A DNA stretch of 64,000 nucleotides from Urechis unicinctus. Its lineage: Eukaryota > Annelida > Polychaeta > Xenopneusta > Urechidae. Below are positions 14,350 through 27,440 of this stretch, in pieces (the first letter of the stretch is position 1; every line of letters begins with the position of its first letter). Under the pieces are notes generated by a model. The model searched no databases, was not told the origin of the DNA, and was given only the letters and a program-made list of their open reading frames with translations. The stretch lies in contig CM067348.1 of the NCBI GenBank assembly GCA_034190875.2, forward strand, positions 40,955,404 through 41,019,403. The letters are read 5' to 3'. A program made the position numbers and the translations under genes.

Positions 14350-14990
14350 TTACCTATATGCCGTTGCATTCAGCAGTAAAGATTCGTTGTATATGGCAGT
14401 GTAACATCTGCCGTAGACCACTGCATTTACCAAGCGTTTGATGTTGTGGCTAAAGTAAAGAACAGTAGTTAAAAGGCCATCTTTTATTTCAGCAATACAA
14501 TGCAGCCTCGTTGTAATCAAAATATCAAGGCCATCTTGGTATAATATAAACAAAGTGAATCGTTCTTGATTATAACGCTGCCCCTTCGTGTTAATATGTG
14601 GACACATTATTAACCTTATGACATGGGGATTTAAGATGTTGTATGGCAGTCGATTGCACGACTTGAGCACCTGAGCTGCAATAACAGCATTGCCCTGTAA
14701 ACCCCTTAGAAATAATCTTAGCCATCGTTCCTGGCTTCTGCTATGACGGAAAAATAAACTCATTAATTCCCTTGCTGAAACGTGCCGTCATTCAAAAACG
14801 ATCACATGCCACCTGAGGGCGACTTATGTTGACATGAGAGAGCTGAAGTGTTATTGCGTGCGATGTCCTTGGTTGATATTGTGCTGAGTTGACCTTAATG
14901 TTCGTTTTGCGGGACTGGAATCTAGTGCAATAAACATGTGGTGTATTGCTTATGTGCTTTGTTTCACCGACTTTATCAGCTGCCAACAAG
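14350..14990 (+). repeat. Array copy 1, block split by Kolobok insertion in copy 2
   Basis: Matches 36080-36316 and then 39305-39655. Anchors are ATTCAGCAGTAAA.ATTCGTTG (14370, 36090), ATATCAAGGCCATCT.GGTAT (14520, 36246), CATGGGGATTTA.GATGTTGTA (14623, 39318) and GTTCGTTTTGCGGGACTGG (14900, 39595). The minus-strand frame at 14350-14763 (137 codons) is not kept in copy 2 even outside the insertion, so I do not call a gene. Confidence 0.8.
14591..14594. other. Empty TTAA target site of the copy-2 transposon
   Basis: Copy 1 reads CGTGTTAATATGTG with a single TTAA. In copy 2 the same sequence has TTAA on both sides of a 2986-bp insert (36315-36318 and 39305-39308). This unoccupied allele-like site defines the duplication as TTAA. 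Confidence 0.8.
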
Positions 14991-15854
14991 GCTAATGAAC
15001 AATACTTTGCAATTAGTTTTTTACGCTTTGTGATATTTCATGCTGCACGAACAACTGCGTAATGAATTCACCATGCCACATAATAGAAAACGCGATAAGA
15101 AATATGAAATATAAATAGAAGAGATACTTTGCACAAGCCCGGGGTTTACTTAATTAACGAAACAGTTCGATTATAAATCTAAAAACGTTAAGGTTGGTAT
15201 CATTCTATTAGAAAATGTTTAAAAGTTGTAACTTTTTGTTAAGGCAACATGACAATCAATACCTATTGGTCTCGTTAATCAGAAATAAGCACCAGGCTGC
15301 TATTGTATAGCAATTGAATGAATGGTTTCCTTTGGGTGACATCTTAATGAAGGATTTATCAACTTAAGTGCGTGAAAAAAGACAGTGCTAAAAATGTTTT
15401 GTTTTGTGAGTGACAGGTCAGGGTAACAGCTATTCCAGTTGCATTGCCAAATTAGTATCAAGTCTAAGCGCTATGATGGTAACATGTATACAAAAGATTG
15501 CTCTTTTCATCGTCATATCCAGCATTCTACCGCTAACTTATCTTATTACAATACAATGTCATTGGATAAATCTAACTAAGATGAAGTAGCAAATAATATT
15601 GGATGAGGAAGGACATATTCTCGTAAGTCTCTGCATAACATAGATAATGTGCGACATTTACTGCATGTGGTCAAAATTAAGAGCCTAAAATGCTGCCATT
15701 CCTGAATCGGAATCTTCTGTCATACGCTAGGTCGTTGTATATATGTCATTATTTAACATTAGCCCCCATGAAGGACTCCAATAGTGCAATAAAACTTGGT
15801 AAGGAGGGGCAAACCAAGAGTTCATGGAGATCACGATATAAAGGTGTACATCAT
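14991..15854. other. Copy-1 interval missing or diverged in copy 2
   Basis: About 860 bases between two matched blocks. In copy 2 only about 100 bases (39655-39755) separate the same blocks. No gene, tRNA or repeat family was recognised. Frame 15690-15926 shows no domain. Confidence 0.4.
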
Positions 15855-16330
15855 TTATTCCAATTGATTATATATGACCGGTATTCGTTAATCAGCAACC
15901 AAATTAGTCAGCCAATAAGGCGTTAAAAGGGATACGCCAAGGAATAGGGCGCAAATTCCAATTTGTTACATTTACTCTGACACTTATCACACCGAATACA
16001 AGCACAACGAGGGATCCAGCGCCATCAACGGGCATTAATTTACTCTCATGTTGAGCTTGTTTGGCAAGTGCACGAGATTGGCATGAAAGAAAGTGCGATT
16101 TGAAACGCTAGCCTTATGCATAGAAGCGATATAATCATTCCACCTGCACATTGCCTGTGTTCATATTATCGTTATTAAATAGGCAGGGTCTGCTTCCATC
16201 CGTCTTGATGCACAGCACACGACTGAAACAGCAGTTATCATATGTTCGACCGTTCATTCAACAGCTTTCACCACAATATTCTGCAGCAACTATATCCATT
16301 GATACAAGCAATGGATTATTGTACGGTTAA
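15855..16330 (+). repeat. Array copy 1, block homologous to 39755-40185
   Basis: Anchors: ATGACCGGTATTCGTTAAT (15873, 39760), GAGGGATCCAGCGC (16009, 39887), CAGCTTTCACCACAATATTC (16261, 40118) and TGATACAAGCAATGGATTA (16299, 40155). The opposite-strand frame at 39793-40023 has no equivalent in copy 1, so no gene is called. Confidence 0.8.
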
Positions 16331-17489
16331 AGTTTGTGGCTTGAGGTACGCGATGTATTGCAGCACATCTGTGCTGCACCGTTTTATTTAGGTCTAGATA
16401 ATAGGTTTTATATATATATTTTGAACTCGCAATTTTAAATGATGTTGATCTTGCAGACACAGCTGCCTTAAATCATTTGAAATAATGCTGACGCATCAGT
16501 TGTATTGTACGAATCAAAGTTCTCTATATGATAGAAGCAGTATCTCGGATGTGTGAGTGCTGTGTATATATGGAGGTGGACGGCTTCGAGTGGCTCATTG
16601 TCTATACCTTTTTACAGCCTGCTGTTTGAACAGCCAATAGCCGCAAATGGGTCGTATTGTGCATCAATATTATTCACGTAAATATTGCATGACCAGCTGC
16701 GTCTCGGGCTATGCTGTTGGCTAAAGTTGATACACGAGGAGGCTGTAGATTAAATTTGATATGCGCCAATATGAGAAGAAAGATAGGTGCTGCAGGCACT
16801 TGCGTTTTCGAGCACGGCTTGTATGCTTTCGTTTGTTTATGCATTAGGTTTGCATTTCTACTGATTACGTTACCCGTTGTCAATGTCAAAGTTCTCATAG
16901 AGACTGGGATGGTGCATATTTATTCTATGGACTAGCAATTTATTAGTACACTTGCTGTTATAATGTAGAAGTTAAAATGAAACAAGCCTCAAAGGTGTTT
17001 CTTAATGAATGCGTCAATGCCAAATTCCAGACGATGCGAAGATATCTGGTCAATACGTACACATACGTTGGGCGTTATTGAAGAGCTAGCTAGAAAAATA
17101 GCGGTCATTTATAACTGGAATAATGATGTATTACATACGCACATTTGATCTTCATGGTCGTCTGCTCCACAACTCAACGGTAGCATTACATATAATGCTT
17201 CCCTATATAACTGGTAATGACATGGCCTTGGTAATATCTGCATGGACGATTGAGAGATAGTGGCTAATGATACACATTTTCACTGTGTAGTTTCCGAAGC
17301 AGCAAGCAATTGTTCTGACCACGTGGAATGAGCGATATAGGGTTGATTAGCAGATGCCTGCTGTATAAACAGGGCGCACAATCGCATTGTCAGCGACGAT
17401 AGTAAATTGAAGATAATTAACTTGTGCGTTGTTGAAGTTGGCAAATTGCTCCGTGGCGAATATATATCAGTGACTGACATTCTCAAGTA
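16331..17489. other. Copy-1 interval without counterpart, no gene recognised
   Basis: Non-coding, absent between 40185 and 40205 in copy 2. Overlapping frames on both strands at 16674-16935 mirror each other and have no family resemblance. Confidence 0.4.
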
Positions 17490-19860
17490 CAATAATATCA
17501 TTTAATGACTGCAATCTGGTCTGCGTATATATTATGCTATCATGAAACGTATTTGACCGAAATAGCCTTTTCATATAATTTTCTAATATATTGGAAAACT
17601 AGATCTGACAAATACTAGGATGCGCATGTATCTATCGGGTAAGTCAGAGGACAGTGGACTTAGTTGAAGAAGATTATTTGGATTTAAACTCCCGGTGTTT
17701 ATGAAATCTAGGGAATTACTGATATAGGCCATCATATTATAATGCTCAGTAATATTTAGATGATAGATGTTGTCGATGAATGGTTCGTGGGGTCGCTGTT
17801 TAATTTGAGTCCATCCTTTGACAGCCAAAACGGCCAACAATAAACGGTTGGTCTATTCTGTATCTCGTGATGTAACTCAATTAAAATATTCCTACTAATA
17901 ATTGACACGATGTGCTTGTTCTTATTGCTTAACATTAAGCAAGGATCATTTCGAGAGAAATACATCTGCCTGACTTTGTGCTTTTTATTTCCCAGTCTTG
18001 CTTGTAACTGGTATAAAACCTCATATGGCTCGATTATCATTTCTCACATGACGTCTGACGCGCACTAATGAATTTCTGTTCACTAACTTAAGCATGTTTG
18101 TTTCTGCCACACTGCGTATCTATGGTCCGTATCATGTCTTTCTATGTAAGGATTTATCCTTACAACCTGCATCCAAAGCGTTCTATCCCAATAACATTTA
18201 TACGATTGTATTCAGCAGTTTGGGGCTCGGTGCCTAAAGCAATGTAGCATCTGTTGAACATTGCTTACATTTAACAAAAATTACCCGCGACGTAATTGAT
18301 TCATGTTGTCAGCTGATTGAGGAGCAGAAGCATGTTTTCTTATTTTATTTGTACAACATAAATCCGCTCGCGCAATCACGAATATCAAGGTTGATTCGGA
18401 GAAATATAAAAAAGAGTATAAAATCAAATAACATTGCAGCGCTCTCCTTGCAGTATAAATCATCCCATGGGGGCATATGATTAACCTTTCCTGCAAAGCA
18501 TCACTACTATGGCCCGTAGCACGAATGGAGCCAGGAGAGATGGTCGAGATGTTTTCCAGCCGATTTAAAGAGCGACTATGTTATTGTAGATGAGGGGTTT
18601 GATAGCCTGTTAACCCGTTTTGGAATGATGTTGCTGGGTACTAACCCCTTCTGCTAATGTAAAGGCAATATTACGTAATCGATTCCCATGCCTACGTCTT
18701 AAAAGGTTGATCACGTGCCCCAAAAGCACTGATATTTATTGCTTACTGTTGATATTGCTCTGTGATGACCTTGATGCTTTGTTATTGGGTCCTGGCTGGA
18801 TATATTGCTGCACGAACAAAAGGTGTCAAATTGCTTCTGTCCCTAATCTGAGCGACTTCGCCGACTTCACCACCGGCAAGCAAAATCAATCATCTGTATT
18901 GTATGACGTATGAGCAATAGTGCCTTTTATATTAAAGGTGCCATAAGCGTTTAGGACATGCGATTGTAGTGTACAAGCAGGCATCTGGTGTACACCAAAG
19001 GCTTACATCTGTCTATGCGATCCGATGAGAGATCATAAGGTGCGTAGTACAATACATTTACGTCTTCCGACATCTGCCTGAAATAGTCAGCGTCCACTGG
19101 TAGGGCTCTTCCGCCGTTTGCAAAGAATAGAACACTACTCAGTCTTGAAACTATCTAACCATGCAGCAGCACGATTCAGCACTGATTGCAGTTCATGTAA
19201 CAATAGTGCACAGGATACAGAGGCACACACACATGCTTTTAATTTTAACTGGCAATATGAATGTTATCTTTGATTAATATTTGAAGTTTGGATGAAATGC
19301 TCTATGTCTACAATGCACCACATCACGAATACCCAGCAAAACGGATACGATTTAAGTTTCGTATCTCAGTAATCACCCCGGCTATAATGAAAGGTCTATG
19401 ATGTAATCGGTAGGCATGCTAGCTGAAGCCGCTCATGTCGTTACATATGGAATAACGGTCCAAATGCACACTTACTGTCCGGTGTTACTGCTGGCCGTGT
19501 GATGTGATGACAATGTATGCAATATTAACCAAAGTACCAACTGAATATACACAACGTTGTTATCACGGTACACCACACTTTATGCAGTTCATACAACCAC
19601 ACATCAACGTCCCAGGGTTATCTTTGCCAAAGAAAAGTAAAGAATAGAAGGCGGGGTGGTTGAACAAACATATCTGCTTTCTCTTTTATTAGGAGAGGGT
19701 CCTACAGTAGCTATCTGTTCTTACAACGGTGTTAAAACGTCACGGCATTGCGCCCTGACGCATAACTGTTTGTCGCAGGAGGCGCCACTTATTGCTCCAC
19801 GACCATACCTTATTCTAATTCCGGGTAGTCCTCTCCACCACAGCCATTGAAATTAAGCAA
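17490..19860 (+). repeat. Array copy 1, block shared by all three copies
   Basis: Matches 40205-42735 and, from 17745 on, 58335-60615. Anchors include GGTTCGTGGG.TCG (17780, 40500, 58374), GCAGCGCTCTCCT (18437, 40978, 58840) and CTGGCTGGATATATTGCTGC (18792, 41359, 59220). At 18741-18880 copies 1 and 2 differ at about 8 of 138 positions by my count. A short frame there stays open in all three copies but its changes mostly alter amino acids. The start at 18200-18900 also resembles 14370-14900, an older sub-repeat. Confidence 0.85.
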
Positions 19861-21860
19861 TCTTCACTCACGAGACTGGTGACTATATAGCACATTCTCT
19901 CATGTTCTTTAATAATGATGATGATACCATTTTACTGCAGTGGTTGCAGTCATTAACGAGGTGTAGGCTGGCTGCATAGTATGACAGTGCATATGGGTTT
20001 GGCTTTGTGGTTTCCGGAATTGTTGTACATTTGCCATTAAATGTTTCAGCAGAAAGGTTTTGGCGAACGTAAATAGATTATCGGAAAGCAAAAGCTGACA
20101 GTATCTCATTTTACTATTAATGTGATTTTATAAACAAATGCCTAATGTTAATTTTACCTCCAAAATGCCGCATTGGGTGTATTTAACACCATGTTACCCA
20201 ACCATCGCAGTACTTTCCATCGTATTCAGTAATCACCTTAGCGAATGCTGGTATCTAGTGGGTGAGCCTGAATGATATACAATATCCTACCAGGCATATA
20301 CGAGTTCCATTATTCATAATTACCAAAGTTAATTGAATTGCGCTTAGAATACTGAGAATGGTGGCCTTTGATAACAAACTATTAACAGCAACATCAGAAT
20401 GTTTCATGCATGGTCCGTATCTGCAACAGCCATCTTATCATCTGATTGTAGTATCTACATTGCAAAATACGCTTATAACATGGTACCGTTTTGTCATTAA
20501 CCTGAAGTCTACCAATGCCACCGAACTTCGCTCGGGTGAATAAAAAAAAGAGCAAAATCAAATAGGATATCATGTCAAACATTACAGCTTAACAATGTTG
20601 AAAGAGATACTTCGCTTCTTATGTTCCAATGGGTGAATGGAACAGGAAAAGAGCTAACTCAAGGCTTCAAGTGTGACATGTGCTGTCCATCAGCGGCTCA
20701 TCAAATCGGGTTGCATGTCAAACACCAGAGCTTTACTATGTTAAAGCAGACATTTTGCAGCTTATAGATTATCCCCTGCTTACCCTAAGTGTATATAGGT
20801 CAGACAATGGATTGCTGTACATATAACACACTGTCATGTGATATCCTTGATAAGTCTTAATTCGCCAAGTCATTGCATCGTTGCGTTAACTAACTGTCTT
20901 TAAACAATTGCTCTCGTTGCGATTGGATGTACATTGTCCAGAGTTCCTTTAGAGGCACTTTCCTCTTGCAAGACACAGCTAACCTCTTGATAGCCCCAGA
21001 CACACCTGGCACCACCTTCATAGACACTTGCACCTCATGATAGACACATGCATTACATGCACCATCAAATGTAGCTATATTTGTGGCATGATAAACATAC
21101 GTTGTTATGTAACAATCACGCGTGCCGGATGTTAAGCGCGACCAAAATATTGTCGTGATATAGCGTAGGATTTCTATCAGGGTGATGGATTGAAGAGTGT
21201 TATTGAGAGGAAAAGCTATATATCTTATCGGCTCAGAGGAGAGTATCATGTGATAAGCGTTACTGGTTGTGGCGGCTTCAAGGTCTAATAGCAATTTATC
21301 TGCTACACAAGAAACCATCGGCAATGGCAGAGTCGAGGACTACGACCAATCCTATACTATCATTAAAATGAATGCTGGTAGAGCTAACAACTGTAAATAT
21401 AAATAGCCCCCAAAACACTGTCCGCGTGTATATTCAAGCACGTGCTAAGGAGAAGTGCACTCAATGTTATAATTCTTTGTTTTGCTTTTGCACCTTGCTT
21501 ATTGTCTATTGATGTTCTGGCTTTTTAACGAAATATTGTGCTGCCTGCACTACTTACCAGCAATGACTTTCTCTAGGCTATCAAAGGTGTGATATGTAAG
21601 TTCAAAGGAAAGCGTCAGAACAATACTTTTAATCATCTGCAATCACCAGTACGCAATGGATCAGTGAAGTCTAATCGCGAATTATTTAACTCGAATCGCG
21701 TAGAAGTAGTTGCTCCATAGCTAAGTTTTGGATCAAGCTGGTCTAACTGATAAAGATGCCATATCAATGTGGCTTAATGATTTGTCTAGGTCAAGATGGT
21801 ATTGGAGCAAGGCAAGAGTAGCACTCGATGTATTGTTGTGTTTACGAAAGTATGATAATG
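19861..21860 (+). repeat. Array copy 1, block homologous to 42735-44700
   Basis: Anchors: CATTTTACTGCAGTGGTTGCAG (19927, 42787), TTAATTGAATTGCGCTTAG-like (20330, 43188), AGAGGAAAAGCTATATATCTTAT (21205, 44041) and AAGCACGTGCTAAGGAGAAG (21435, 44273). Copy 3 keeps the first part (60615-61540). The minus-strand frame at 20890-21324 (144 codons, starting MPMVS) is partly open in copy 2 (43946-44161, starting MPMVF), but many codons change sense and it ends early. Not called as a gene. Confidence 0.85.
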
Positions 21861-21959
21861 GGATGAAAAAAATGAAAACTTAAAATAATAATTTATTGCG
21901 GTTATAAATTAAATTAGTGCAGGTATTGCATATTAAGTGTTGAATTGCTCAACAGGCTA
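21861..21959. other. Block boundary in copy 1
   Basis: Just after ACGAAAG at about 21843, copy 1 leaves the homology with copy 2. Copy 2 continues from the same motif into a block that copy 1 carries only further on (27690-28350). This is a deletion or rearrangement join. Confidence 0.5.
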
Positions 21960-22760
21960 ATATTGTTAGCTTTGACTGAACTTACCACATAACAAGTCAC
22001 TCCAATGTGAAAGTGAAAGGCTTTTGCAGAATGCTGATAGGCCATGTATCCATAGCAAATCATCCTCCGGTATCAGACAAACCAACTCTGCATTGGCTTG
22101 CATTCTATTACGATTGATAACTATTAGAGTTGTTTTGCACTCTCATTGGACCGAATCGACACTTATTATGAGCACCTTTGCAATCGTCGCTACCAAATGC
22201 CAATTCACTAATTTATATCTTTTCATGTAACTGCAGACATTTCTTGATAAATTATCATTCGTTAATTGAGCCGTTTCAGTGGATCGTGATGGCAGGCAAT
22301 TGTAAGCATCGAATGAGCTAAAGATAGCTGATGTACAACAGTAGTCATCGTCAGGCTAATGGCCAGGGTTAGGTATCATAGATTGATTAAACTGTTGAGC
22401 AGCTTGTTGCATAGCGATGCTAGTTCGAAATGTGAAAAGCAATTCCTATTTATGGGCTCTCATGTTTAGGAATGACCTCATGAATACAACGCCAGTGACA
22501 AACCAATTTACTTAGGTGTTAGTTCGTACGTCATATATCATTACCTAGATAGGTATGAAGTAATTGGGTTTCAAACGCAGCTGCTTTGTGTGAAGTTAAT
22601 TTCTCTAACACGACTTTGGTTATGGTTGAAACTAATCAAGTTAGCCGATCGTACAAGGTACTTTATGAATTACGAATAATCAAGTGATTGAATTTGAAGT
22701 TACGTATTATTCCATTTGCATACCTTTTTAGTTTTTATTACGAAACAAGCGATTTTTATC
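21960..22760 (+). repeat. Array copy 1, block homologous to 46030-46880
   Basis: Anchors: AATATTGTTAGCTTTGACTG (21959, 46033), TTACTTAGGTGTTAGTTCGT (22509, 46610) and TCTCTAACACGACTTTG (22602, 46702). About 170 bases around 22470-22640 differ at roughly ten places from copy 2. Non-coding. Confidence 0.8.
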
Positions 22761-23239
22761 AATAACATAAACAGCATTATATTGGCACTTCATTTAAATT
22801 TAATAGTTATAATCCACCAAATCTCTGACATGGGATATAATTAATTTTACGACAAGGGAAGATATACCTAGCTTTGATAAGAAATGGCAAGAATGTTTCA
22901 ACCAGTGAGTATTTATTGGTAGGCCGATATGACCGACAAACACTCCAGTTAAAATAGTGTTTCGTTGCAGTTAACAATCTATCAAAACTCGGTGCAAATA
23001 AAATATGTTAAAATTCAGCATACGTAGTTTCATGCATACAGGAACAGATACTAGGCATCTATCAGGTAACCGTAGTTTTATTAGAAATGAGTGTGCTTGG
23101 TTTCATGAATCAATTGCGACAGCCATACTATGAATAGATGTCTTAATACGTAATTAATTTATTACCGAGTACAATACTTGTTCTGAGACGATGTTTCGTT
23201 GATATTAATTTTGCAACACTTTCGATGAAAATAGCGTTG
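22761..23239. other. Unmatched interval, nothing recognised
   Basis: AT-rich DNA between matched blocks, with no frame, hairpin or repeat family I can support. Confidence 0.35.
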
Positions 23240-23720
23240 ATGTAAGAAACAACCGAATAGGCAGTAGAAAATCAACATCCTTTCGAATATTGATGCAACA
23301 CCAACGCACTTTTCAGATGCTATGCTTTTCCAAACTCAAGAAAAATGAAAACTCTAGTCGATATGTAGAAAATGGCTTAGCTAATATTGCCCCATCGTAG
23401 CATGTGTATCCGATTATTTTTGCCATTGATATATTTGTGTCATCCGTAGGTTGTACCCATCATGCATGGTAATTCTAATAGCTTAAAGAAACACTGAATA
23501 TGCCAACTTGTATGAACCAATAGTGGACGCTGTGGGTGCTAAACAACATGCAATTAAAAATTCATGAAATTTAACCTTCAACAATATTTAAACTTTGTAG
23601 TCTTTGGGAACGAGCACTAACCTCGACTTACAGCACTTAAGCAACAGTTCAGTGCAGGTGTGTTATGTCGCCAGGATGTGTGACGGTGATTTTTAATACC
23701 TCATTGCCTTAAAACATATC
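23240..23720 (+). repeat. Array copy 1, block homologous to 50080-50510
   Basis: CAGATGCTATGCTTTT.CCAAA (23312, 50156) and the order of weaker matches around it (AACAACCGAA/AACAACTGAA, GTGGAAAACGGCTTA-like) support homology. In copy 2 this block sits after, not before, the 46910-49110 block, so order differs between copies. Confidence 0.6.
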
Positions 23721-25219
23721 AACGCTAACAAAATAAGTTCTTTATCCAAGCTGCCTGTGCTTTGATACACATTTTTGGATTCATGTAGCATTGACCAAGC
23801 CTGTATGCATCTTAAACGTAGCATGTTGTATTCATCATCGTTTCACTATACCTGGTCTAATGTCATAAACCAAGGCCGACTCATGTTCATTAAATAAAGA
23901 AAGGTTAAAAAATGGTCGTTGATCTCACAGAAAACCACAGCATGGGGTAATTGACATAGCGTCATTTCGTGTTTGCAGTAACTGACTAGATGTGAATAAA
24001 TGGGTACTTTGGCATCAACACGGTAATACTGAACCTTTATGCGGAATACATTCAATATAAGAGATCACTCGGGATCGCTGCTAAACGTGATCATCTGAGT
24101 CACTGAATCACATTGACCAAGGCAACAAGTCAGGTTTTCTTCTCCTAGGCTTGAACCCACCAGCTGTGGGTTGAAAGGCAGAGCAATTAACCATACTTAA
24201 TCACCATTGTTTGCTGATTAAGTCAATTGATATATCCTCAATCGCAGAAGCGTTCACTCTTATGCATAGATTTCTCGCTGTATTCTCCTTGCACAGTGAA
24301 TATTAAATTAGGACGATAACAACGCCCCATAACATTTGTGCTGCTATTGCAGAGTAAGTACAATTGGCAACGGTTAACTCGCAGTGTAGGGCCACGGCTA
24401 CTTAATTGTTATCCGAATAAAATAAACCCTCGCGTCAGTACTTCCTTACAGGCAATACATACTTAGATGCGTACTCAACAGAGTATTAGTCATGAGGCCA
24501 GATAAACTTTGCATAATTTATCGTTTGCAATACATTGAACAACGTGTCTTCTCGGATCAGCATTGTACACGTAGCATTTGTAAAATTACACCTATTTGCG
24601 GCGAGTGCCATTCGACAAGTATATCACTTTTCACCGACTTGAGCATGGAGCATGAGCTAGGGATCATTGCGTATAGTATCATAATCCTTCCTTCAGTATT
24701 TGCATCTCTCACTGCCTACCGCAATGCGAACCGGTCATTAACACGAGCAGATTGCTGCCCAGAAGCAATAGTTTTCCTTGACCCATTTCAATATCTCCCT
24801 TAAATCTCCATATATTTATCCCAGATAATTTGTTAGATTACCTGTAATCGCCAAAGAATGAAGCAAAATAGTCGCAAGTAATGAATGCTGAAGACGTTGG
24901 ATATATGCTGTAGGTAAGTATCGTACATAGAAGCTGTAATCATATCAATTGTCATTTTCTTTTGTCACCATTGTAGTTAGTATACTTGTACGCAACACAC
25001 AGAAAGCTAAATACATGCAACACATTCTTATTCCTTACGACTTCATCGTAGTACCAGACTAATATACGCCAGGCTGTTAATTTGCCTTGATAACATACTT
25101 TTTGTATTATTTATCGTGCCATCTACTGTACTAAGATTAATAACGTCTACTATCAGACTTCCTTGCAGTACATTTTAAATAGCCAATGGATTGAGGCTGA
25201 ACAATTTCCAGAATTAAGC
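23721..25219. other. Copy-1 interval with a tRNA-like remnant, otherwise empty
   Basis: No counterpart was found in copy 2. It contains the Pol III box-like sequence at 24140-24200. The plus frame 24492-24803 (103 codons) has four Cys-x2-Cys/His-like spacings by chance composition but no recognised domain and no second copy to test it. Confidence 0.4.
24140..24200 (-). other. tRNA-derived SINE-like remnant (A and B boxes)
   Basis: On the minus strand, TGGTTAATTGC (24193-24183) resembles a Pol III A box. GGTTCAAGCC (24157-24148), about 35 bases on, fits the B-box consensus GGTTCGANNCC with one change. The stretch between reads like a D-stem to T-arm region (CTCTGCCTTTCAACCCACAG). The T stem does not pair well and no acceptor stem is seen, so it is not a functional tRNA. 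A decayed tRNA-derived SINE is the simplest reading. Confidence 0.35.
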
Positions 25220-27440
25220 TTAACCATACTTCTCATTCTATTTCTACTTGTTATCACCCCATGTTAAAATCATGAAGATTCTCTACTGAAGGAAAACGAA
25301 GACGCGCGTGGCTACTACTGGATTCAGCCATAGTACAAGGCACATTTGTGGAGTAAAATAGCATTTTGACTGGCCATAATCGAATATAACTTAATCATAC
25401 GAATTAATTGCGTCCTCATGAGTTTTATTGGCATAAACATATTTACCGATCAATGCACGAACAGCATCATTCCAGGAGAAGCGTGACTTGAATAAAGAAA
25501 ATATAATGTAATTATGCATCTGACGTAAATATTCGATAGATAGGCACCGACAAGAGAATGGTTGCTGTTGTAACAGTCCCTCTGTAAACACAGGCAACTA
25601 TGTTAACGAAATCAGCCTCGCCATATATTAGTAGATGGGCGATAACTAATGAGGCAAGTCCCTAAGCAAATCTTCATGTCCCTCGTGCTATCAGCGTCAT
25701 GTTATTAGCCGTGTTTGCCCATATATACGCCTGAATGATATTGGATACCCGCTGGTGTCTTGTGTGCATGATTATGTTAATTGTTTCTGTCAGGATATGT
25801 ACAGCAGACAATTATAATGATATCCCTAGGGCCGTATGCGCTGCTATGCTCATCTATGGCTGAAAGATCAAGATGGTTACTCGCCACAAACCAGACATCA
25901 TTGAATTCTGGTCTTCAGAAAGAGACGTAAAGATGAAAACCAAAAGTGATGCAGTGAGCAGTCACTAAATGGTTTTGGTAAATAGGCATGCTACCGGCTC
26001 TGTTATTATCCCTCCCACTCCTAATAGCCATCTTTGCTTACGGCGTTAAATATGAACACAGTTGAAGAATGTTGTTTTAATAATATTTCTACGTAGACAT
26101 GGAAGCTCAGAGGAAGCATCACAAGTATGTGCGCATACTTCAGGTTCATATTATATATGAATGATTAAGCACAACATCACGGTGTTATGAGCGCTGTCGA
26201 GATGTACACGAATTAAAAGCTTGAATTGCCATATTTTTTTAAGACATGCGTAAAACAAGATATGGAGTAGACATTGATATTCTTACTTAATTACCATGTA
26301 AAGTGCCATTACACGTAAATTATTCATTTGGGAATCTTCTGTCCTTGTCGAATATGTAAATGCATTGAGAGACAGAATTATTTGTTAATCATGTCGATTG
26401 GCCGTATGATCTCAAGTACTGTGAAATAAGTTACAGCAAGGATAATTAGAAGACATGCTCAGATCTCATGACAATTGTCAATGAGTAAACCGTGCGCTAG
26501 AGTCTATGAAATATGCACACCACGGTCGAGTCTGTTGCACCTGCATTTTCTTCGTGCAATCGATTAGCTTTCATATTGCGAATCATTAGATAACATGTTT
26601 TGATTCACATTTAATTTCGCCATAGCTATGCTGACTGAAGATGGTAAGATGCAAAGTACTAGCTGTACCTTCGGGCAGAACTGAAACACACCATCCACAC
26701 TACCGATTCAAGAATGAGTCACATTTATCATATATTACGATGATCAGACTTTTGTGTGTTTCACGTTTTGGTGATTCAAGATATGTCCACACATTTATCT
26801 CTCTTTATGTTCATTGCTCGTAGGAATTATACCTCATAGCGATGAGGTTGATAAGGATAACTTAAATGAAATGAGATTGACGAACACGAGACTTAGGTTT
26901 GCTTTTTTACCTTCCTCGATCCTTCTTTGACATCATCGTGGCTTGGTACATCATTCAATCGCGCCAGCTAAGGTCGGTATTTTAGCTACTTAATGTATCA
27001 AGTCAGTAATATTTGATAGATCTAAGACGTAGATTTGATTTAGCAACAAGATGGCTCGATATGAAATTCCAGTAACTAAAAGCTAATAACTTCGGTTGCA
27101 TGAAATTTTTAGGCGTATAGTCATCACAGTTTGTACTATAGAGTACCACTTTTCAAACACAATCTTGTGTATTATCAATTGTCTATCCGTTGTGAAGGCG
27201 AGTGGCTTTAGTTACGCTTGTTAGGTACACCCCCTGATATGGATTTATCCACATCACACGCATTAGCACCGCATATGGTAGGGCACAACTTTCGCCACAT
27301 CGACTCACTTGGCAAACCTTTAAAGCTCTGCTTATTTTAGAAAAAAACGTGTTGCAGCAACTTCTTAGACTGATTTTGAAACTGAAACTTACCAATGCCA
27401 CGAAATTGAACTCGGTTGAATATGCAACAGGCTGACTCAA
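25220..27440 (+). repeat. Array copy 1, block shared by all three copies
   Basis: Matches 46910-49110 and, partly, 62765-64000. Anchors: TTAACCATACTTCTCATTCTA (25222, 46911), TGTTAATTGTTTCTGTCAGGA (25775, 47453), CTTTGCTTACGGCGTTAAAT (26033, 47828; CTTTGCCTACGG at 63179) and TTATCTCTCTTTATGTT (26793, 48608, 63963). Copy 1 has one unit where copies 2 and 3 carry a tandem duplication (47493-47688). Non-coding. Confidence 0.85.

Noticed and set aside
14350-14763. Minus-strand frame of 137 codons
   Set aside because: No domain. The copy-2 counterpart is broken by small changes in addition to the transposon.
20890-21324. Minus-strand frame of 144 codons with a partly open partner at 43946-44161
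   Set aside because: Many amino-acid-changing differences and an early stop in copy 2; this looks like neutral drift in an open stretch.
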